The notes under the pieces are model-generated. The model was not told the origin of the DNA, made no database searches, and saw only the letters and a list, made by a program, of their open reading frames with translations. Positions 32,336 to 41,356 of a stretch of DNA of 64,000 bases are shown in pieces (the first letter of the stretch is position 1; each line of letters begins with the position of its first letter). This stretch comes from Bacillota bacterium (GTDB lineage Bacteria; Bacillota; Clostridia; Lachnospirales; Lachnospiraceae). Location: the NCBI GenBank assembly GCA_023442465.1, contig JAEZZQ010000030.1:62001-126000 (forward strand), in the 5' to 3' direction. A program made the position numbers and the translations under genes.

Positions 32336-34703
32336 GAGTGAACAGGCTAAGATACGAGAAATAATGAAGGAAGCAAAAAGAGATGACGGAGTGCCAAGGA
32401 CAGCACAGCAGTCGATTCCCTTTGATCGTATGTTTCCGGATGGAATCTGCAGAGTGAATGGGAATTACTACACCAAGACAGTGCAGTTTCAGGATATTAA
32501 CTATCAATTAGCCCAGCAGGAGGATAAAACGGAGATTTTTGAGGAATGGTGTGCATTTTTGAATTTCTTTGATAGCTCTGTACACTTTGAATTATCTTTT
32601 ATGAATATGGCAACAGATGCAGAAAGCTTTAGTAAAAGCATTGCAATTCCCCATAAGAAGGATGATTTCAATGGTGTGCGGGATGAATATAGCACCATGC
32701 TATTTCGCCAGATGGAAGGAGGTAACAATGGATTAACGAAGACCAAGTATTTAACCTTTGGCATCCAGGCAGATTCCATGAAGGCAGCCAAACCTAGACT
32801 TACGCATATTGAGATGGATTTACTCAATAACTTTAAGAGACTTGGTGTTATGGCAAGAACCATGAATGGTAGAGAACGATTAGAACTGATGCACGCACAG
32901 TTTCATATGGGAGATCAGGAAAGATTCATGTTTGATTGGAACTGGCTTGTGGGAAGCGGATTATCCGTAAAGGATTTCATTGCACCTAGCTGCTTTGCTT
33001 TCAAGAACGGAAGAGTTTTTCAGATGGGAAGCATGTATGGAAGCATGAGCTTCTTATCTATCACAGCTTCTGATATCAGTGATCGTCTGTTAGCAGACTT
33101 CCTGGGAATGGAGTCTAGTCAGATTGTTACCATGCACATTCAATCTGTTGATCAAAATGAGGCGATTAAGACCATTAAGCATACTATTACAGAGCTGGAC
33201 CGCTCTAAGATTGAGGAGCAAAAGAAGGCAGTGAGATCTGGGTATGATATGGATATCATTCCATCTGACCTTGCAACCTATGGAAAGGATGCAAAGGCTC
33301 TTTTAAAGGAGCTGCAGAGTCAAAATGAGCGTATGTTTTTGCTGACCTTCCTTATCATGAACACTGGACGTACTGAGCAGGAGCTAGAGAATAACGTATT
33401 TCAGGCTAGTTCCATTGCACAGAAGCATAACTGCAATTTGGTTCGATTGGACTTTCAACAGGAGCAGGGACTTATGAGCTCTTTGCCACTTGCTAATAAC
33501 CTGATAGAGATTCAAAGGGGTATGACCACTAGTAGCACAGCTATTTTTGTACCCTTTACAACGCAGGAGTTATTCCAGAGTGGAAGTGAGTCCCTGTATT
33601 ATGGTTTGAATGCCTTATCCAATAACTTGATTATGGTAGATCGAAAGAAGCTGAAGAATCCCAATGGATTAATCCTTGGTACGCCGGGTTCAGGTAAGTC
33701 CTTCGCTGCCAAGAGAGAGATTGCGAATGCGTTTCTCGTGACAGATGACGATGTGATTATCTCAGATCCGGAATCAGAATATAGTCCACTTGTTGAGAGG
33801 TTTGGGGGACAGGTCATTAAGATTAGTCCTACTAGTCCACAGTATATCAATCCTATGGATATCAATATGAACTACTCTGATGATGACAATCCGATTGCAT
33901 TGAAAGCAGATTTTATACTTTCTCTATGTGAGTTGATTGTAGGAGGAAAGGAAGGGCTTCTTCCTGTAGAAAAGACAGTAATTGATCGATGTATTCATCA
34001 GATTTATCAGAAGTATTTTGAAAATCCGGTACAAGAGAAAATGCCGATTCTGGAGGATTTATACAATTCCTTGTTGAAGCAGGATGAGGCAGAGGCGCGA
34101 CATGTCGCAACAGCACTTGAAATCTATGTTACTGGTTCCTTAAATGTATTCAATCATAGAACGAACGTGGATATTACCAATCGATTAGTTTGCTATGACA
34201 TTAAGGACCTTGGTAAGCAGCTAAAGAAAATTGGCATGCTGGTAGTGCAGGATCAGGTATGGGGAAGAGTTACAGAAAATCGTAGTATGGGACGTTCTAC
34301 CAGATATTATATGGATGAAATGCACTTGCTTCTTAGAGAGGAGCAGACAGCAGCCTATACAGTAGAAATCTGGAAGCGTTTTAGAAAATGGGGTGGTATT
34401 CCTACAGGAATTACCCAGAATGTCAAAGATCTATTAGCTTCTAAGGAAGTGGAAAATATCTTTGAGAATAGTGATTTCATTTATATGCTGAATCAGGCAG
34501 TAGGAGATCGACAAATCCTTGCAAAGCAGTTAAATATCAGTCCTCATCAGCTCTCTTATGTTACACATTCGGGAGAAGGTGAAGGGCTTTTATTTTTTGG
34601 AAATGTTATTTTGCCTTTCGTGGACCGATTCCCAACAGACCTGGAATTATACAGAATCATGACCACAAAACTTACGGAAGTAATGGAAGCAAAGGAGTCG
34701 TAG
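32265..34703 (+). CDS. VirB4-type conjugation ATPase
   Basis: An 812-residue ATPase that powers assembly and transfer of the type IV secretion system. Walker A is LGTPGSGKSFAAKRE near residue 470 and Walker B RYYMDEMHLLL near 683; NIFENSDFIYMLNQA and LNISPHQLSYV follow as in TraC/VirB4 proteins. TTG at 32265 is a credible start: GGAGG (32251-32255) lies 9 nt upstream; in-frame ATGs at 32274, 32277 and 32286 are alternatives. It overlaps prgI in another frame. Confidence 0.93.
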   Translation: MLNMMKKMFHKEQRELSMPEHLSKSEQAKIREIMKEAKRDDGVPRTAQQSIPFDRMFPDGICRVNGNYYTKTVQFQDINYQLAQQEDKTEIFEEWCAFLNFFDSSVHFELSFMNMATDAESFSKSIAIPHKKDDFNGVRDEYSTMLFRQMEGGNNGLTKTKYLTFGIQADSMKAAKPRLTHIEMDLLNNFKRLGVMARTMNGRERLELMHAQFHMGDQERFMFDWNWLVGSGLSVKDFIAPSCFAFKNGRVFQMGSMYGSMSFLSITASDISDRLLADFLGMESSQIVTMHIQSVDQNEAIKTIKHTITELDRSKIEEQKKAVRSGYDMDIIPSDLATYGKDAKALLKELQSQNERMFLLTFLIMNTGRTEQELENNVFQASSIAQKHNCNLVRLDFQQEQGLMSSLPLANNLIEIQRGMTTSSTAIFVPFTTQELFQSGSESLYYGLNALSNNLIMVDRKKLKNPNGLILGTPGSGKSFAAKREIANAFLVTDDDVIISDPESEYSPLVERFGGQVIKISPTSPQYINPMDINMNYSDDDNPIALKADFILSLCELIVGGKEGLLPVEKTVIDRCIHQIYQKYFENPVQEKMPILEDLYNSLLKQDEAEARHVATALEIYVTGSLNVFNHRTNVDITNRLVCYDIKDLGKQLKKIGMLVVQDQVWGRVTENRSMGRSTRYYMDEMHLLLREEQTAAYTVEIWKRFRKWGGIPTGITQNVKDLLASKEVENIFENSDFIYMLNQAVGDRQILAKQLNISPHQLSYVTHSGEGEGLLFFGNVILPFVDRFPTDLELYRIMTTKLTEVMEAKES

Positions 34704-34706
34704 GAA

Positions 34707-36362
34707 ATGGATGAAAGAAGGAGAAAAGCTGAGAAGCCCACCGGAACAAAACAAAAAACGCTAGGGGATAAATTAAAAAATGAAACCTCTAGTGGAGAAG
34801 CCATGCGTAAGAAGCTACGACATGGAAAAGCAGATAATACCTTGACCAGAGAAGAGGCTAAAAAGCTTCAAAAGGTAAAGAAGCAAGGTAGAAGAAAAAT
34901 GTATGCTGAAACCGTAGTGTCAGCCCAGGTTCATCATAAGATTTCGCAGCAGGAGGATGAAAATGTAGGTACTGAAAGCTTGAATCGTGGAACACAGGCC
35001 ACAGAAGTAGCTATCCAAAAGGTGAAGCAAAATCATTACAGTAACAAGCTTCATGAAAAAAAGGTTCAGGAGAGAGCTACAGAAGATGCTTCGAAAAAAG
35101 CATCTTCTTCCTCCAATAAGGCATCTCGCGAATTACAGAAAAAACGTGTGAGAAAAGAGATGGAGTCAGCTGCACAAAAAAAGACAGTGAGAGACAATGC
35201 CAATCGCTTTGGAAATCTCAGTAAGAAATTTGTTGATAAGGCAGAGGAGCTTACTGGAATGCTGGCAGAATATCTTGCGGAGAACCCAACCGTAATATTA
35301 TGGATTGCTTTGATTAGTTTGATTCTAATCATTGTGATAGGCGGTCTTTCTTCTTGTTCTATGATGGGTGCCGGTGTTGGTAATGTGACTGTAGCAACCT
35401 CTTTTACCGCAGAAGATAGTGAGATTCTAGCAGTGGAGCAGGATTATAAGCAATTAGAGTCAGACCTTCGGGCAACCATTGCAGGAGTTCCGGCATCTCA
35501 TCCTGGCTACGATGAATATTGTTACACCTTAGCGGAAATCGGACATAATCCCTTCCAGCTAGCGGCAGTGTTAACTGTGCTATATGAGGATTACACCAGA
35601 GCTGAGGTACAGGCTATGATACAAAGTATTTATGAGGCGCAGTATACCCTAACCTTTCAGGAGATTGTTGAAGTTAGGACTAGAACGGAAACAAGAACTG
35701 GACACAGAACGATTCATCATGAAGATGGAACAACGAGTACGGAAAGCTATACCTATGAGGTGGAGGTGGAATATAACTACTATATTCTACAAACTACGCT
35801 TACCAACAACACGTTGGATACTGTAATTAGAGGCTTAGGTCTTACTACAGATCAGATGCAAAGATATGAATTGTTGCTAGAAACCTATGGTAATAAGCCA
35901 GGAATATTTGGGGATGACATTTATTCAGAGGTAAATCCCGGCGAATATCAGGATTATGATATTCCACCAGAAGCATTAACCGACCAGAGATTTGCCAATA
36001 TGATTCAGGTGGCAGAGAGATATCTTGGTTATCCTTACGTGTGGGGTGGCTCAAGTCCAAGTACCAGCTTCGATTGCTCCGGATATGTGAGCTATGTCAT
36101 TAACAATTGTGGAAATGGATGGAGTATGGGAAGGCAGACCGCAAACGGTTTACTTGGTCATTGTACTAGAGTTTCGAGGGCAGATGCAAAGCCAGGAGAT
36201 TTAATTTTCTTTCAAGGAACCTACGAGGTTAGAGGTGCTAGTCATGTTGGAATCTATGTTGGAAATGGAATGATGATTCATTGTGGAAACCCGATTCAAT
36301 ATGCATCTATTAACACAACCTATTGGCAGAATCATTTTTTAACCTTTGGCAGAATTAATTAG
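34707..36362 (+). CDS. Membrane-anchored NlpC/P60 peptidoglycan hydrolase
   Basis: A 551-residue protein that opens the donor cell wall for the mating channel. The first 190 residues are highly charged (Lys/Glu/Arg), probably cytoplasmic. One transmembrane segment follows (VILWIALISLILIIVIGGL near 200). The middle holds a helical CD1108-like region (VPASHPGYDEYCYTLAEIGH, in parts). The C-terminal NlpC/P60 domain has GYPYVWGGSSPSTSFDCSGY (Cys nucleophile), ASHVGIYVGNG (His) and MIHCGNP. Position between virB4 and DUF4315 is that of the CwlT-like hydrolase in these ICEs. It replaces a two-domain lysozyme/NlpC enzyme with a single visible domain. Confidence 0.88.
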   Translation: MDERRRKAEKPTGTKQKTLGDKLKNETSSGEAMRKKLRHGKADNTLTREEAKKLQKVKKQGRRKMYAETVVSAQVHHKISQQEDENVGTESLNRGTQATEVAIQKVKQNHYSNKLHEKKVQERATEDASKKASSSSNKASRELQKKRVRKEMESAAQKKTVRDNANRFGNLSKKFVDKAEELTGMLAEYLAENPTVILWIALISLILIIVIGGLSSCSMMGAGVGNVTVATSFTAEDSEILAVEQDYKQLESDLRATIAGVPASHPGYDEYCYTLAEIGHNPFQLAAVLTVLYEDYTRAEVQAMIQSIYEAQYTLTFQEIVEVRTRTETRTGHRTIHHEDGTTSTESYTYEVEVEYNYYILQTTLTNNTLDTVIRGLGLTTDQMQRYELLLETYGNKPGIFGDDIYSEVNPGEYQDYDIPPEALTDQRFANMIQVAERYLGYPYVWGGSSPSTSFDCSGYVSYVINNCGNGWSMGRQTANGLLGHCTRVSRADAKPGDLIFFQGTYEVRGASHVGIYVGNGMMIHCGNPIQYASINTTYWQNHFLTFGRIN

Positions 36363-36380
36363 GAAAGAGAGGACTTAGAT

Positions 36381-36719
36381 ATGTATGAGAGATTAGACAA
36401 AATTCGTGGAGAGCTTGATCGCGCAAAGCAGCGCAGAGCGGAAGCGGAAGCAAAAGTAAAGGCTTTGGAGGAGAAGCTACGTGAAGCAGAGAACACACAG
36501 GTATTAGCAGATGTAAATGCCTTAAAGCTGACACCGGAACAGGTAGCACAGTTTTTACAGCTGGCAGCATCAGGACAATTACCCTTAAATGGAAGTGCTG
36601 CGCGTGTTACAGAAGCAAGCTTTACCCAGAGTAGCAGAGGATACAGTGACAACCCATCGAATGAAGAGATGGATAACTTAGAGGATGATATGGAGGATAT
36701 CAATGATGAAGACAACTAA
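36381..36719 (+). CDS. DUF4315-family protein
   Basis: A 112-residue acidic protein with an N-terminal coiled coil (YERLDKIRGELDRAKQRRAE, in which Arg/Glu/Lys alternate) and the conserved NALKLTPEQVAQFLQL segment, typical of DUF4315 proteins in Tn1549-like ICEs. Function unknown. Its 3' end overlaps the DUF4366 gene by 17 bp in another frame. Confidence 0.8.
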   Translation: MYERLDKIRGELDRAKQRRAEAEAKVKALEEKLREAENTQVLADVNALKLTPEQVAQFLQLAASGQLPLNGSAARVTEASFTQSSRGYSDNPSNEEMDNLEDDMEDINDEDN

Positions 36720-37476
36720 ATTAAATAAGAGATTAACCGGAGCAGTTGCAATTGCAGCTGCTTTTATTATGAGCGCAGCTCCTATAACAGTATTTGCACA
36801 GGTTCCAGAATGCATCTGTGAAGAGAAATGCACTGAGGATTCTATCAATCCAGACTGCCCTATTTGCAGGGAGGACTTTACTCTATGTGAAGGTGTAGAA
36901 CCGGAGGTTGAGCCAGAGCCAGAGGAAACCTTTGGTCCCCTTACACCAGATGGAAACCTGAATTTGGTGGACGATTACGGTTCCATAGAGGCAGGTGGTA
37001 AGCAATTTATCACAGTAGTAACAAAATCAGGGAACTATTTCTATATCATCATAGATCGTGATGATGAGGGAGATGAAACAGTTCACTTCTTAAATATGGT
37101 AGATGAAGCAGATTTGCTTAAGCTGATGGATGACGAGGAAGCCCAGGCTTATATCGATTCCATTGCCGGAACGCAGGAGAAGGTTGAAGAGGTAGAAGAG
37201 ACACCTACGGAGGAAGCTCCGGAAACAGAGGAACCTGGAGTGGAAGAGAAGAAATCTTCAAAAACAGGTCTTTTAGTATTTCTGCTATTTGCAACAGTTG
37301 GCGGTAGCGGTGGCTATGTATATCTGAAATCTAAGAAGAAAGATACTAAGAAACCTGGACCGGATCCAGATGTTGATTATACCGATGAGGAAGAGGATTA
37401 CCTGGCAGGATTATCTGAGGATGATGATTTTGAAGAGGAAGAAGTGGAGGAAGAGTCTGATGGCGAAGAAAACTAG
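36703..37476 (+). CDS. DUF4366-family secreted/membrane protein
   Basis: A 257-residue protein with a signal peptide (lysine-rich start, AVAIAAAFIMSAAPITVFA), an extracellular Cys cluster (CICEEKCTEDS, CPIC), the conserved core FITVVTKSGNYFYIIIDRDD and LLKLMDDEEAQAYI, an acidic Glu/Pro stalk, a transmembrane helix near 195-212 (LLVFLLFATVGGSGGYVYL) and an acidic tail. This is the DUF4366 layout found next to DUF4315 in Tn1549-type ICEs. ATG at 36703 or 36706 follows TGGAGG. The next small gene overlaps its end by 17 bp. Confidence 0.82.
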   Translation: MMKTTKLNKRLTGAVAIAAAFIMSAAPITVFAQVPECICEEKCTEDSINPDCPICREDFTLCEGVEPEVEPEPEETFGPLTPDGNLNLVDDYGSIEAGGKQFITVVTKSGNYFYIIIDRDDEGDETVHFLNMVDEADLLKLMDDEEAQAYIDSIAGTQEKVEEVEETPTEEAPETEEPGVEEKKSSKTGLLVFLLFATVGGSGGYVYLKSKKKDTKKPGPDPDVDYTDEEEDYLAGLSEDDDFEEEEVEEESDGEEN

Positions 37477-37630
37477 ATATTTGGAGTATACAAAAGGGAT
37501 CCAGAAAAATAAGAGAGGACAGAAAACAGAGAGTAGATCCACTGTAAAATCTGTTCTTCAGAAGCTTAAGGATTTGAAAGACCAGGAGTTTGATATGAAT
37601 ATTCCAATTGGAGGAGAAGATGGAGAATAG
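37460..37630 (+). CDS. Small basic ICE protein
   Basis: A 56-residue protein, start ATG 37460 with GGAGGAAG upstream, inside the end of the DUF4366 gene. It is Lys/Arg-rich (KTRYLEYTKGIQKNKRGQK) and ends in an acidic IPIGGEDGE. Overlaps the next gene by 23 bp. The compact overlap chain supports it as a real gene; function unknown. Confidence 0.6.
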   Translation: MAKKTRYLEYTKGIQKNKRGQKTESRSTVKSVLQKLKDLKDQEFDMNIPIGGEDGE

Positions 37631-37946
37631 GTGGAATCGTGACTTAAGACAGGTGGCAGTACGTATGGTTGACTTGCCACCGCTTGTTAGTGAGGAGCCA
37701 CTTAGTAATCCGCAGGCAGTGATTAAACTGCTTGCGGATACCTTCCATGAGTATGACAGAGAAGTGGTTGCCATTGTGAACCTAAAAAGCAATTTACAAC
37801 CAATTAGCATGAATATTGTTAGCATGGGAGCATTAGATCAGAGCGTCGTACATCCACGTGAGGTCATGAAAACGGCGATTCTCTCAAATGCTGCATCCAT
37901 CCTAATGGTACACAATCATCGGAGAAAGGGTATGTTGACATACTGA
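37608..37946 (+). pseudogene. 5' fragment of a RadC-like JAB/ArdC gene, cut by a Tn554-like element
   Basis: Residues 1-104 are the first half of a RadC-like JAB (JAMM) domain: VVAIVNLKSNLQPISMNIVS, VVHPREVMKTAILSNAASIL and MVHNH. In intact JAB domains HNH continues as HNHPSG-x-PS-x2-D; here the frame instead reads RRKGMLTY and stops at 37944-37946, all encoded by the inserted element from 37920 on. The missing half, PSGKTEPSKQD and everything after, is found in frame at 41468. So this is the 5' part of one gene of about 757 codons. The fragment keeps the RBS and could still be translated, but lacks the Ser and Asp of the metal site. Confidence 0.88.
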
Positions 37947-37996
37947 TTTTGCTATGTTATATTAGGTAATACCTAAATATATTAGGGGATACCTAA
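37935..37996 (+). promoter_or_regulatory. Promoter and twin palindromic operators of the Tn554-like element
   Basis: TTGACA (37935-37940), 17-bp spacer, TATATT (37958-37963). TTAGGTAATACCTAA (37962-37976) is a perfect palindrome that overlaps the -10 box, and TTAGGGGATACCTAA (37982-37996) is a near copy exactly 20 bp downstream. The layout suggests repression of the recombinases by the element's own XRE protein. Confidence 0.75.
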
Positions 37997-38014
37997 GAGA
38001 ATGGAGTTCCTGTT

Positions 38015-39094
38015 ATGAACCATGGAATCAAGGTTGTCAATGGTGGCGTACACCCTCAAAGAGAGGAACCAACGTATGAAGAATCTGTAAGGTTTCAAGC
38101 AAGAATTATTGGCTTATGGGAACAACAACAGCAAGTACTCGGTTACACAAAGGCAACAATAGCATTAAACCTGAGAAATCTGAATGAAATTTTGGATATA
38201 AGCGAAAAGTTTATATGGGAACTGAAAGCTTCTGATATGGATTTATTTTATGAAAAACTTGTAGGAAAAGGATTATCTTATTCCACAAGACGCAAATATC
38301 AATCGTGTGTTTCTGCATTTTTAGATTTTTTAGAAGCAAGGCATAGCAAGGATATTTATAAGCAGTATGGTGTTAATGTTCCAAATATAATTGATAAGTT
38401 CAATAGACATATGCACCGTAAGGATGATGTTGATATGCCCGTGCTACCACCTGAACCAGAGGTATTAGAACGATTTTGGAATGGCTTGAAGGAGGAAATG
38501 TCAACTGCAAGGAAATATGGGACAATAGCAAGGGATTATATGATGTTTCGTACAATGGAGAAAGCAGGACTACGATCATTTGAATGCGTTATGCTTGATG
38601 TGAAGGATATCCGATTTGATTTGGGAGAAAAGGGTAAAATTCATATCCGATATGCAAAAGGGTCAAATGGCACAGGGTATAAGGAGCGGTTAGTTCCAAT
38701 GCTGATGGGACTAGATGAGTTGATGCATTGGTATTTAAAGAATGTACGACCATTATTTACAGAGGAAATAACTGGTCCTTTGTTTCTAAGTGAAACAAAA
38801 CGACGAATATCACGTGATGTGTCAAGAAATTCGCTACGAAGAAGACAGAAGGAATTAGGATTTACTGATGATGAAATCTTCAGTCCACATCAGCTGCGTC
38901 ATGAGTTTGCCACAAATCTTACCGAAATGGGGGTAGATTTACTTACTTTAAAAACACTTTTAGGACATAGTCAGATTCAGACTACTTTTGCATATGTGTC
39001 ACCAGGTGATGATTTTTTAGAAAAGAGGATTCGCATGGCTCAGAGTAAATGGCAAAAACAATTGGAAACGTATGAAGAAAAAACAGGAGGCTAA
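38015..39094 (+). CDS. Tyrosine recombinase, TnpA-like
   Basis: A 359-residue integrase. The N-terminal SAM-like core-binding domain (about 30-140) precedes the catalytic domain with Arg in EKAGLRSFECVMLD near 192, a beta-hairpin Lys (YAKGSNGTGYKERLVPM), the box HQLRHEFATNLTEMG near 295 and GHSQIQTTFAYVSP near 322 with the Tyr nucleophile. All five catalytic positions seem present. Length matches Tn554 TnpA (361). GGAG precedes ATG. The XRE gene follows after 6 bp. Confidence 0.9.
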   Translation: MNHGIKVVNGGVHPQREEPTYEESVRFQARIIGLWEQQQQVLGYTKATIALNLRNLNEILDISEKFIWELKASDMDLFYEKLVGKGLSYSTRRKYQSCVSAFLDFLEARHSKDIYKQYGVNVPNIIDKFNRHMHRKDDVDMPVLPPEPEVLERFWNGLKEEMSTARKYGTIARDYMMFRTMEKAGLRSFECVMLDVKDIRFDLGEKGKIHIRYAKGSNGTGYKERLVPMLMGLDELMHWYLKNVRPLFTEEITGPLFLSETKRRISRDVSRNSLRRRQKELGFTDDEIFSPHQLRHEFATNLTEMGVDLLTLKTLLGHSQIQTTFAYVSPGDDFLEKRIRMAQSKWQKQLETYEEKTGG

Positions 39095-39100
39095 GTAAAG

Positions 39101-39400
39101 ATGTCATTGGAATGGAAATTAAGAAAAGTAATGGCAGAGAAGAATATTTGGTCGGGAGCAGAACTTGGAAGATTGCTTTTAGATCTGGCGGGTTACAAGC
39201 TATCGGCACCTTCAATAAGTGCATTAATTAATGAGCAACCGAAGCAGGTTAAAACAGAAACAATGGATGCTCTTTGCATGGCTTTAGAATGCACTCCGAG
39301 TGATTTATGGTTATTTACTCCGACACCATATGTAAAAAAGAAACAAGAAAAGGTTATTCCCATCAAAAAAGTTGCAAATGGGAAGATGCCACCACTATAA
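39101..39400 (+). CDS. XRE-family transcriptional regulator
   Basis: A 99-residue protein with a Cro/CI-type helix-turn-helix (MAEKNIWSGAELGRLL, KLSAPSISALINEQPKQVK; in that fold the SAPSISALI helix is the recognition helix) and the YozG-type segment MDALCMALECTPSDLW. It is likely the repressor that binds the twin palindromes in front of the element. GGAGG precedes ATG. The next gene starts at the base after its stop codon. Confidence 0.85.
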   Translation: MSLEWKLRKVMAEKNIWSGAELGRLLLDLAGYKLSAPSISALINEQPKQVKTETMDALCMALECTPSDLWLFTPTPYVKKKQEKVIPIKKVANGKMPPL

Positions 39401-40618
39401 ATGTTTGTCTATAATTCGCTTATCATACCAGTCAAGAAATCATGGGTAATGAGAATTATCGAGGAGTACAGAGATTTTTTGATGGACTATCATAATGAGC
39501 AGAAAGCAGTTTTTCACCATCTTAGAAATTCGGAAAAGGTGTTTGTTGCAATGGAAGATATTTTTCCAAACGAACTAACCTATGACTGGCTTGAAAGTAG
39601 TTTTGAAACTTACGGAAAAGCAAAGTCATGGAAAAGCCTGACAGGATTTTTGGTTAGAAAAAAACTGATACAAATGCCATCTGAAAATTCGAAATATCGA
39701 AAACAGTGTATGAAGTATGTAATCAAACTTCCGGAAAACTTTCAAAAATGCATAAATTGGTATATAGAAGATAAATTTGCATTGCAGGAACGCCAAATTG
39801 CTAATAATGCAAGTAGTCCGATTAAAGCAAGAACGATTGAAACAGATGCATGTTCTTTATATAGAATGGTACGATGGATAACTGAAAACTGTGAGGAAGT
39901 AAGACATTGGACTGATTTTAATGAAGCGATAGTTAATCGTTATTTACTATCATTACCAGCTTCAAATAGAGAATGTACGCGAAAAGATTTATACCAATTC
40001 TTCAAATTTGCAAAACGAAAAAGGTGTATTTTCACAATCCCAATGACAGACTATAAGACGAGAGCGATTCCGCGTGTATGTGAAGCATTGTCGAATGATG
40101 AGCAGAGATTATTATATCAAAAAATTAAAATGGAAGGTACTTCATCACCATATGAAGCGTTTCTGACATCATTATGCTTTTTTCACGCAATCCAGCCTAT
40201 GCGAATAGCGGAAATAAAGATTGAATTTATAGATATTGAGAGACGACTTATTCATATGCAAAATATACCTGATGTTTTTCTAATGTCAATGGAAATGGTT
40301 CTGCTTAAAGAATATCTTTTATTAAGAGAAGGTTTCCCGAATCATGTAACAAACAGTCATTTGTTTATCAGAAGAAATAGAGGAGATTACCTTCCTGACC
40401 AAGTAGTAACAAGAACATTTATTACAAAGTCGGTTCAATCATTTAGTGGGTTTGGACCACAAACATTAAGGATTACTTGCCTTCAGGAGATGGCCGCACT
40501 AAATGGACCTAATTTCTTGAGAGAAGCATATGGAATATCAGGAACCCATGCTGGCAGATATGGATCTTACGAAGAATATTTGGTTGAAGAAGCATTGAAA
40601 GAAATAGATTTTAGTTAG
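39401..40618 (+). CDS. Tyrosine recombinase-like protein, TnpB-like
   Basis: A 405-residue protein with a divergent tyrosine recombinase C-terminal domain. Candidate catalytic residues are Arg in QPMRIAEIK near 267, Arg in PQTLRITCLQEMA near 357 and Tyr in THAGRYGSYEEY near 389; the usual His before the second Arg is not evident. Tn554 TnpB is a second recombinase of this kind but longer (630 residues). The start is uncertain: ATG 39401 follows directly after the XRE stop, while ATG 39449 is an alternative. Confidence 0.75.
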   Translation: MFVYNSLIIPVKKSWVMRIIEEYRDFLMDYHNEQKAVFHHLRNSEKVFVAMEDIFPNELTYDWLESSFETYGKAKSWKSLTGFLVRKKLIQMPSENSKYRKQCMKYVIKLPENFQKCINWYIEDKFALQERQIANNASSPIKARTIETDACSLYRMVRWITENCEEVRHWTDFNEAIVNRYLLSLPASNRECTRKDLYQFFKFAKRKRCIFTIPMTDYKTRAIPRVCEALSNDEQRLLYQKIKMEGTSSPYEAFLTSLCFFHAIQPMRIAEIKIEFIDIERRLIHMQNIPDVFLMSMEMVLLKEYLLLREGFPNHVTNSHLFIRRNRGDYLPDQVVTRTFITKSVQSFSGFGPQTLRITCLQEMAALNGPNFLREAYGISGTHAGRYGSYEEYLVEEALKEIDFS

Positions 40619-40631
40619 GAGTGTAATCGAT

Positions 40632-40901
40632 ATGGATGAATCATTTGTACCACAAGATATCAAAGATAAGATTGTAGAACTAAATGCGTTGATAAAAAAA
40701 GCGGAAGTATTAAGCAAAGAAGTTACAAAGTGGTATCACGAGGCTCTGCTTGAGATGGATTCAACGTTAGATGTAGAAGATGAGCTATTTGATGCGACAA
40801 ATCTGCTTTGTGTGGAAGGAATAGATTTTAATTCAATTATGGAGGGCTTGAGCACGGTTCAAATTTTCAGAAGTTCTTATAAAGATAAAGCTTTAAATTG
40901 A
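40632..40901 (+). CDS. Small helical protein, TnpC-like
   Basis: An 89-residue acidic, mostly helical protein (IVELNALIKKAEVLSKEVTK in the middle). Position after the second recombinase is that of Tn554 TnpC, an orientation/efficiency factor of about 125 residues. I cannot confirm homology by eye. TAGGAGTG precedes ATG. Confidence 0.55.
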   Translation: MDESFVPQDIKDKIVELNALIKKAEVLSKEVTKWYHEALLEMDSTLDVEDELFDATNLLCVEGIDFNSIMEGLSTVQIFRSSYKDKALN

Positions 40902-40938
40902 GGCCTTTTATGAAATGAGGTAGATGTCAAGATTAATT

Positions 40939-40966
40939 TTGAGATTTAATGATTTTATAGTATAAT
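40939..40966 (+). promoter_or_regulatory. Promoter for the 2Fe-2S cargo gene
   Basis: TTGAGA (40939-40944), 16-bp spacer, TATAAT (40961-40966), about 46 bp before the start codon. It gives the cargo gene independent expression, and might also supply the 3' JAB/ArdC fragment with transcription. Confidence 0.65.
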
Positions 40967-41011
40967 GAATACAACAACAAAATAGTATTTATATTAAGTG
41001 AGGTGTTAGGT

Positions 41012-41215
41012 ATGCAAGATGAAATAATATGCTATTGCTCCAATGTAAGTAAGGGGAAAATATTAGAAGCTATAGGAAACGGAGCAAAATCGCTTCAAGA
41101 CATTAGGGATATGACTGGTGCTTGTACTTTGGGTAAATGTAAAGAATTAAGTCCAACAAAGAAATGTTGTTCTGCTAGTATTATTAAGATATTGAATGAA
41201 AATACTATAGTATGA
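41012..41215 (+). CDS. BFD-like (2Fe-2S)-binding protein
   Basis: A 67-residue protein with CYC near residue 8, VSKGKILEAI, GACTLGKC near 42 and CC near 57. The pattern matches the [2Fe-2S] BFD-like domain of bacterioferritin-associated ferredoxin and nitrite reductase tails: C-x-C, then C-x4-C, then CC. It is the apparent cargo of the Tn554-like element. ATG at 41012 has GTGAGG 8 nt upstream. Role (redox, iron mobilisation or regulatory) unknown. Confidence 0.8.
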   Translation: MQDEIICYCSNVSKGKILEAIGNGAKSLQDIRDMTGACTLGKCKELSPTKKCCSASIIKILNENTIV

Positions 41216-41356
41216 TCATAAAAGAAAGTGAAAAATTCCAATGTATTTAACGGTTGGGATTATAAGATACAGAAAAATGGTGTCAGAAGTTCTAAGATTA
41301 AGAACTGTGATAGCTGTACGTATCGAATTTTTATCAATATTTATGGAGGTTAATAA

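Noticed and set aside
38015..40618. The two tyrosine recombinases as the ICE's own integrase
   Set aside because: They are inside an insertion that splits a JAB gene, in Tn554-like order. The ICE integrase is expected near an ICE end, outside the window.
41216..41356. Coding sequence between the 2Fe-2S gene and the JAB/ArdC fragment
   Set aside because: A short open stretch exists but has no RBS or recognisable motif; it is probably the non-coding right end of the Tn554-like element.
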